Part shown: positions 56,626-64,000 of the stretch, piece by piece
Layout of the letters: each line of letters starts with the position of its first letter
Position numbering within the stretch: position 1 is the stretch's first letter
Source of the DNA: Rhyacophila brunnea
Lineage: Eukaryota > Arthropoda > Insecta > Trichoptera > Rhyacophilidae
Reading direction: 5' to 3'
Assembly (NCBI GenBank): GCA_022495005.1
Contig: JAGYXB010000204.1
Span: forward strand, 310,001-374,000
DNA: 64,000 bases
The notes under the pieces: generated by a model
Database searches by the model: none
Told to the model about the DNA's origin: nothing
Seen by the model: only the letters and a program-made list of their open reading frames with translations
Position numbers and translations under genes: made by a program

Positions 56626-59600
56626 ATTAATCAAGTAATTATAATCTCATTTTTTGATAATTGAACATTTTGATATAATATTATGTCAATGTCAATATAA
56701 GTATACTAACTAGGTAATCATAATTAACATAAACATAAACTGAGTGTAGACTATTCTGACTAGTGTATGATTGTAAATCATAAAGTAGGTAACTAACTAC
56801 CTATCCTCTCGGCATTTCCAGATTTTTCTTCAAAGTGTTAATAAATAGATACATCGAATTAGAATGCATAGTAAAGTTATTGAAAATTTAGACCAAAATA
56901 CGGAAATAAGACGTCGTATTTAACAAATAAAAACTCGTTCACTAAATTGAACAGAATCTTGTGTACCTAACAGTGATTCAATGAACACTAATTTAGAGAA
57001 ATACCATGATGTCTCTTCTGCTGTCTGTTGTCCCGTGTGGAGTCATGGGTTCTTATTCAAGTAGTGAATAAGAAATAAGCGGTTTCGACGCATAAATGAA
57101 AATTTCATAATAATATAGTATCTATTCCAAAGAATGGGTTATAGATTTTAGATGACTAGGATTATTTGGCCATAGCATGCGAAATTATAAGTATGTGTCT
57201 GAGATGTCTGTAGATGGCAGTCTGTAGATGGCAAAAGAAGCCTAGTCAACTGTTCCTGTCTTCGTACAAACAATGCACAGCACGAAGGCGGTCGAATTTA
57301 AGTGAAATAAAAAATATCCACGAAGATCACATAACCAGCCGACAAAGAATAAACAAAATAAATTATTTCAATAAACAATCAAAAGAGTTTAAGATTTATC
57401 AATTCGTAGTATTATAGGATTGAAAATAAAAATATTAGATATAGGTAAGTATTCGATTAAGCTAAATTATTACGCAACCCCTAATATCTACCATCCCATA
57501 TATATAACTAAATAAGTAGGTAACTACCTATATATTTTTTTAATACACTTCATAATATCATGCATGGCTACTTTAAGCAAATTATGAAATGTATTTTATT
57601 CTTTATCGAAATTTATCAGTTGTACAGAAAAAAAATTAACGATTTTGAGTGGGGGTGCATTTTGGTATTCTACAACGCGGTGGCTGAGTACCTCGGTGCG
57701 GGTCTGCCAATAAGTAGACACATTTATTAGTGAAGAGTGTGGTGATAAATCACATAATCCTAAATATAATTGAAATAATCGATACATTAATCAAATTATT
57801 TGCTGTACCGTATTGATGCATAATGACATCCAAAATATTCAATATCTCAACTCGTTCAGTGAGTATTTATTTATTATCGGCCGCTTTGGTTAACGGCGAC
57901 ACCTCACTAACCAATAATATTAATATTTAATTACGAAAACGTAAATAGTTGTTAGGGTCAACCTCCTTGGAAAATTATTTTCCATATGTCACTTGTGTGC
58001 ACAACTGAGCACAGTCATATTTTATTTAAATAGAATAACTGTACATATTAGACATTACTCATTACGCGTGTATTTTTGTTGTAACTACTCGAAACAAATT
58101 TAATTACATAGTTACATAGAGCACAATTATTTACGTCAGAGGCAATGGTTCTTTAAAAGTGTGTGCGTAAGTTTAATGTTCGAGCAAAAATCAGAGAGCG
58201 ACCGAGCGTAACCTGACATCTTATTATATTTATTATAGTAATTCAATCCTGTGAAACATTTATCAAAAATATTTTTTATTTATTATTATATATTAAAATA
58301 AAATACTCATTCCAAACATCCAGAAGCATTACATTTATTTCCCTTTCGAATATCAGCTTCTAAGTGAGTAAAATATCAAAAATATAAGTATTAATTGAAA
58401 TCCAAATATCATTATCATCCATTCTTAAAATATACCAACGTTTAAATACGTCTTGACGTAAAGGTGCCTCGCTTACACGTGTATGGATTAACGTATTATC
58501 GCGGACATAACAAGAAAATGCACGTGTAAATATATATTATCGTGCCAGTTGCAAAATTGTATGCATGGGTCAAAAAAGTTCAGAAGCTTTTCACGCAATA
58601 AATGGTACTTGTATGGTGGGTGCGTATGTACAGTAGAAAGATAGTGGCGAACCTGCCGGAAGAAATACGAAGTACACTGCAAAGATAATTTTTTGACATT
58701 TACCGATTATGTACGAACCTACCCGAACCTGTAAAATGGCAACATACAAAGACAACATCGCGTCTTGCTTACGCTTGAAGAATGAGATTGGAGAGAAATT
58801 CAGCACTTTTACGTGTAAACAGTTATTATTGTGATAGTTTAAAATCCATGCACGTGTACATGCGCTATTATGTTGTAATGACTCAGAGTGTAATAGTTAC
58901 ATTTCTATAAAATTACAAAGTGCCTACCTATTCAAATTTTCATATTTTTTTCTGTAAAAAACACTACTAAGTTTTACATTAAATTTAATCTTAAATCAAT
59001 TAAAATATCAAACAACACTCACCGACGTTAATGTATGACTGATTAAAACATATGAGCCAGAGGATGCCTGTTGATCAACCGTATACTATCTTCTATGCAC
59101 ATGCATCATAATTGAGTCATGACGACGTGGCTAAAAAGTTACGTCTCTATCCACATTTCGTGAACGTTTTTAAAACTGAAGTGACCGCACCACGTTCGAG
59201 GTGAAAATTGGTTTTTCGTGACTCGAATGACCTAATAAATCAGAACAAGTCATTAAATGTAATTGACGCGAAGACTCATTCATGTTTAAGGAACTCATTT
59301 TCCATGAATAATCCCTGGAACCGTGGTATTTCACTGGAAACACCATTTGACCAATAATAAACACCTACGATCAATACTAATAATAGATAATAGCATTATG
59401 AGATTGATTTTACCTGTAAAATCATCATCTACACGTAGATAAAACGTAAATAAATTATAGAGTTGTTCAGGTTTACAAAATTTTAGCTAAAGAATACTAA
59501 TCGTTCATTTTATTTTATTCTTAACTGGTTTTCTCAAATTTTAACTATTATCCGAATCACGAAAATTTTAAATTTGTGTTAATTATGCAAAATGAAATGA

Positions 59601-59871
59601 TGAAATATTAAATTAAAAAATATTTTTATTTATTTCGAAAATACAACCGCCATAATTTTATTTTATTATATAATACACTGCAGTTTTGAGTGCATTTTGG
59701 TTGCCTCAAAGTTACTACTGCATTCTGATCAATCGCCTCTACCTGTTCTCTCATTCTTTAATTCCAATTTTTCAAGTTATTCTGTGTATAGCACCAACCT
59801 ATTAAAGATTTCTTGTCATGCAGTTCGTTATCATACTTGTTCACTAAACGCAAGGCCCACTATAATACTGT
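56626..59871. other. Long non-genic stretch
   Basis: About 3.2 kb without a supported gene. A small GC-richer patch at 57640-57720 contains GCGGTGGCTGAGTACCTC, vaguely tRNA-like. At 58440-58870, CACGTG-type words recur (ACACGTGTA, GCACGTGTA), without other evidence of regulation. Confidence 0.35.
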
Positions 59872-60015
59872 CAGGCCGTGACATGAAACTGTATACTATG
59901 ATGGTAGTGGTAGTTATTACTCATACTTCGAATGCGACATGGTAAACTGTTTGTAGAAAACGATAATCAATAACTAGCACTACCATCGTGATACGCAATT
60001 CAGTGCCACGACCTG
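59872..60015. mobile_element. 144-bp foldback MITE (CAGGYCGTG ends)
   Basis: Left CAGGCCGTGACATGAAACTG; right inverse CAGGTCGTGGCACTGAATTG. Inverted similarity continues through TATGATGGTAGTGGTAGTTA over about 57 bases per arm. CAG ends suggest the hAT group, but no 8-bp duplication is visible. Confidence 0.65.
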
Positions 60016-60386
60016 AATATAATCAAACGTGAGGCGATTCGTCAGAACGTTTGATCATCTGTACGTGTTACGTGGCTAGTAGCGACGTTGCCAGATGCCA
60101 TGCTATGCAATTGTCATACAGTGCTGTGTTTTAATAAATTTAATCGATAATTAATGTTTCCGTGTATATGAATAAAAATGGAGGATTTTTTATGTTTATA
60201 TTTTTTCAATAAAACAAAAATATTTTACACGTGTAGCGTGACTGGCGTCTTTTGTCTGTTTGCATTGTAATGTGTTTATTTTATTGAATGGAGGTAGCTC
60301 CACACCACTACCACTTTTTCCTACCGGCACGCTTCAGTTATTATTTCTAACCGATATTTTTAAAGTGCGTTTATTTTTTTAATTAT

Positions 60387-60415
60387 ATCTATATATATAT
60401 ATATATATATATATA
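60387..60415. repeat. (AT)n microsatellite
   Basis: About fourteen AT/TA units with one interruption at the start. Confidence 0.9.
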
Positions 60416-60899
60416 AGTAATATGGTTGACCCCTCTTGCTTGCGGCCTTTATTTGTATTACATATTTATATCAAATGTATTTTTGTTGGATAGCTCGATC
60501 ACGAATGCATGTGTACGTGACAAAGTACTTACGATTTTTTCACGCATGTATGTATGTGTGTTGTTTCCTCGAAAAATTGTGTTGCGTTTATTTATTTTCT
60601 TCGATAGATTAAATGCCTAAGGGATACAAATCAGGATTTTAATTGAATCGCTTGTTTATTCATAATTAAAATCTAGTTTGAATAAAAATATCAATATTAT
60701 GGAAACACTGCATTATTTTTTCAAATTCCATCTTGTGAAACAATGTTTAATTTAAAAATAAATGTAAATATCTTATTGGTAGTCGTCTATTTTCAAATAT
60801 TTTTATATATATTATATTATTCGCATATTGTCAAAATATCGCCACATTATTAGAATGGTTGCATTTGTGGACGATTCTTCTTAATTTGTTTTAAACTGC
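60416..60899. other. Non-genic stretch
   Basis: No supported feature. Confidence 0.4.
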
Positions 60900-61105
60900 T
60901 CACTTATTTCACTGTCTAGTGGTTGAGTCTTTCCCATACTCCGCGCAGGCATACCTTGGCTTCTACAATTCTCACGGCGGAAGGGTCGACAAGCGTGCGG
61001 GGGTTGAACGTTGCGTGGTTCATGTGCGCGAAGATGTTTGAACAAGAAAATAGTGGGAAGTTTGTTGAGCCGCGCTTGGAGTCGCTGGCCATTAGATATA
61101 ATTAA
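60900..61105 (+). CDS. Unrecognised GC-rich open segment
   Basis: Roughly 50% GC in DNA that is otherwise near 25-30%. A forward frame open to the stop at about 61103 reads TLASTILTAEGSTSVRGLNV, AWFMCAKMFEQENSGKFV and EPRLESLAIRYN. It has no ATG at the island edge (first candidate TTG) and no clear splice acceptor. It may be a short exon, a gene fragment carried by a repeat, or a conserved non-coding piece. The minus strand is also open for about 60 codons, so the coding strand is unsure. Confidence 0.3.
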
Positions 61106-62466
61106 CGTGTTATTTAAATGTGGTAATTAAAAAGTATTTAAAAGGTTAGCAGTGATTGTGTTAAATAATAATTTTTAAGTTAAACAAAAAATACATGTAT
61201 TTGCAATTCTACACTGTAACTTGCACGGTAAAAACAGAAATGCATTTTCATTGTTGATGAATCACATTTCAAAGTAAAAATTGAATGTGGCTTACAAAGC
61301 TAAAAAGATTGCCAAACCCTGCAGTTTTCTCCATTGAATTTTACTCGGTTTATGGATTTCACCGTATTTAAATGAAAAATTATCATAATAATTAAGATGT
61401 TTAATAATGATTATTGCAATATGTACTAACTAATGCTTATCCATTCGATAACAATAGTACAATTTATTTCTTTGAGTAGTTTTGCTTCCTTAATTTTATT
61501 CTCATTTGTTTTTTTGTGATAGATTGATTATCAAACCTAATTACTTTCTTTGGACCTTAGGCGTAATCTTAAGTGCCCAATTATAAGGTTATAATAATTT
61601 TGAAGATCTCATTGAAATTCTTTGATTCTGTATTTGATTCTTTGGAATGTAACTGAATTTGAAAGTTATCACAGCACTGGAATAATTTAAGGCAGTAGAA
61701 ATTTGTTATTAAAGTTTAAGGTAGGTACAACTATTCAATAGGTAGTTATTTTTCCTTTTACACTGATGATTATTAATTACTGGAATATTGACCAATTGTC
61801 TTAAAATTAAATTTGGTCTAAAGCTCACCGTAGAAAATTTTTAATTTCTTAATTATGTTCCCCCAAAACTCACCCTTGAAAACTACAAGGTAAATAATAT
61901 GCCAAAATATATCATGAAATACTTGTATATAATATAATAATACTGAAGAGCTCATGTATACAAAATTGGTCTTAACCTTTTGCGTTCATTATGCCTTATA
62001 ATAATATAAATGTTGATAATACTCTACACATATTTTAATATTTAAACAATCACAGTATTATAGTAATGTTTAATATATAAATATTCATTCGGTTTTAATA
62101 AATACTGAAACGCATATTAATCAATTTTCCTATTGTTATAGCTGCCATTGTTATTGTAAAATAATTATTATAATTTTGTAGAGTACTTAACATGTAAAAA
62201 AAACATTTCGTAAGGCCTAAAAATCATTATTTATAATATACGCCTTTCTTATACGTTTTCTTTTTTATATACTTAAGTAAAATACGTTTTATAAAAATAA
62301 TTAAATGAATAAATACATTTAAGACAATTAAATAAAATAATTTCAGACTATCCAAAGTAATCTTTCTGTCTATATATTTATATAAATATATAAGCAGTTA
62401 TCAATCCCCAAAATATTTATAAATCGAATTCGACCATTGAATCATAAAATTCGTAATTATATTTAT
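61106..62466. other. Non-genic stretch
   Basis: AT-rich; no feature recognised. Confidence 0.4.
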
Positions 62467-63025
62467 ATTCTAAGCGGGAGCTTCCTAACCGATGTGCCGC
62501 GAGCGTTTGGGAAGTGTGCCGTAGGACATTGTTACGTAAGTACCTATTTATAGAAAAATGAAAGGGTCAAATGATAATATGCTAAGACAATGTACTTATT
62601 AATAAATTTTAATATGTTTAAATTCAAACGTATAAATTGTAAAAAATAATTTTAGTTTATAACCGTTTTAATTCCAACCTAAGCATTAGTTGACTAGTAT
62701 GATAGAAAAGAATCTCCATTATTAATGTTTGACTCGATTCAAAATCCTTTTTAATCAATATCAATTAATTCGAAATTTGAACTTTTATGAAGAGTTCTTT
62801 ATTATTTTGTAATAATATGACAGAATACTTTAACTTCAATTCAAAGATAGTTCTGATTGTTATAGCAAGAATAATAAAAGTCAACTTTAAAATTTATTAA
62901 CCAAGAAGCCAGACAGAAAAGCTTATTCAGGATATTGGAGATACCTATTTACGTAGTCTTCAGTGTACCGCGCAACATTTGGCATTTTAATAGTGTGCCG
63001 GGATACATTAAGTTTGGGAATTACT
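62467..63025. mobile_element. Decayed hAT-like MITE (GTGCCGCG ends)
   Basis: Left TTCCTAACCGATGTGCCGCG with GGGAAGTGTGCC; right inverse TTCCCAAACTTAATGTATCC with CGGCACACTATT. These CAG-TTCCCAA-like ends with repeated GTGTGCC/GGCACAC are a common hAT non-autonomous layout, also seen in part at 290-345 and 51636. The interior is AT-rich. Confidence 0.5.
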
Positions 63026-64000
63026 GGTATAAGCTGCTGATACCAATTAGGAACATAAATCTGACCCATTATCAGTACCTTTAGTGAGGAAGCGGAGAAG
63101 TAGCAATATTGAATTTACTGCAAAAAAGCTTAAGTATATTATTAAAACTTTCCAAACGGATTAACTGTAATTTAAAAAGCGCCTATATTCGAAAGAACGT
63201 AGGTAAAGATGATTTGTCGCTATATTTATTAATATAGTCAAACAATATTTTCAATTTTGCGTTTTTTACTGTTTTTATGCTTAGTGTAACGTAACAATAT
63301 AAATTATGTATGTGGTAACTACTAATTTAAATTATCGTTTTATTATTTTTCTGCTAATACAAGAAACAGTCGCTCAATTTTAATTATAAAAATAATTGTG
63401 CCCTATCACCTTGAGTATTATTATTATTAATGTGTGTAGAAACATCGTCAATGCAGTATTAATTAATGGATATAATATATTCATTCCTCCTTTGTTAAAT
63501 AAATCAATAAGGTAATTCATACGCCTAAAATGCTGACAAATGCTTCCATCACAATTCAAATTAAAGAAAAACCAATAGCTAAGTTTTTTTGTTCGTTCTA
63601 CGGCTCAACAAATAAATAGTATGTACGTTATTGTAGGTTGTAATAATGTTATTATGGAAAGATTGGAACCGTTTGTAGCGGTAAGCCGACGGTAATAATA
63701 GTATGGTGAATCTCTCTATGGATTGTCGTCCTTTCAACAAAAATTTTCTTTGATGTAGATGATGCAATCGATTCGTCAGAAGATTTAAAATGGGGCCTCG
63801 AAATAGTTTAAACCACTATACTATATTATTGAATTATACGAGAATCTTAAAACGATGCTTATTTCTCACAAATTGGGCATAAAATCAAAGGAGCCTGAAA
63901 TATTTACGCCCTTCTACTAAAAAAACATTAATATCTTCAATATTTATTATATTTATTTGCAGCATGTGCTTCAAATATATATATATTTATATTTTAGAGG
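63026..64000. other. Non-genic stretch to the window edge
   Basis: No gene supported. A short minus-strand open stretch at 63579-63767 has no motif. Confidence 0.4.

Noticed and set aside
58440..58870. Cluster of CACGTG-like words as an E-box enhancer
   Set aside because: Short motifs with a few occurrences over 400 bases; no evidence separates them from chance.
1..64000. Prokaryotic-style defence island, operon, phage or toxin genes
   Set aside because: No such coding is present. All recognisable proteins are from eukaryotic transposable elements or insect-like fragments.

Overview
The window is eukaryotic, AT-rich nuclear DNA of an insect. I could not fix the order. Sap-sucking bugs (Hemiptera) or moths and butterflies (Lepidoptera) fit best. 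Reasons: a mariner element, RTE-type LINEs, Penelope-like, hAT, Harbinger and piggyBac-type remnants, tRNA-derived SINEs with serine/leucine-like heads, a run of CCTAA units (the usual insect telomere unit, absent from flies), and frequent TAGGTAC words. Nothing bacterial or viral was seen: no operons, no rRNA, no CRISPR.

It is a gene-poor repeat graveyard. No complete host gene was found. The best host-gene evidence is one 82-nt exon candidate at 51213-51294 with a canonical acceptor and donor. This suggests the window lies largely in a long intron or an intergenic desert. A few GC-richer open stretches (about 20840, 21900-22210, 55060, 60900) are recorded without assigned function.

Layout. 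1-5 kb: a mariner element bounded by TA with a broken transposase, then a foldback with a telomere-like loop. 6.8-9.2 kb: a LINE 3' end and a 370-bp MITE, repeated at 17.5 kb. 13.2-14.8 kb: a terminal-inverted-repeat element with piggyBac-like coding remnants and four GTGTCCATATGGAC palindromes. 15.9-16.3 kb: a LINE 3' end. 18.8-25.6 kb: several MITEs and a tRNA-like insertion. 27.7-34.9 kb: two related TIR elements, a SINE, a Helitron-like fragment and a Harbinger-like MITE. 35.7-38.3 kb: an internally deleted hAT element with an intact 8-bp target duplication, carrying a 5'-truncated Penelope-like element that has its own 13-bp duplication. 39.1-41.1 kb: a hAT-type MITE interrupted by an RTE-type LINE. 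41.3-44.2 kb: a decayed reverse-strand gene of an uncharacterised insect protein family, split by a 737-bp TTAA-flanked foldback. 46.9-63 kb: MITEs, SINEs, Penelope tails, microsatellites and the single exon candidate.

The parts do not form a pathway. What can be read is insertion history: intact target duplications order several events, such as Penelope after hAT, LINE after MITE, and foldback after the decaying gene. The most useful points are the nested insertions, the relic gene with the YSD-x2-GG-x-N motif, hammerhead-like motifs at three Penelope tails, and the isolated exon.
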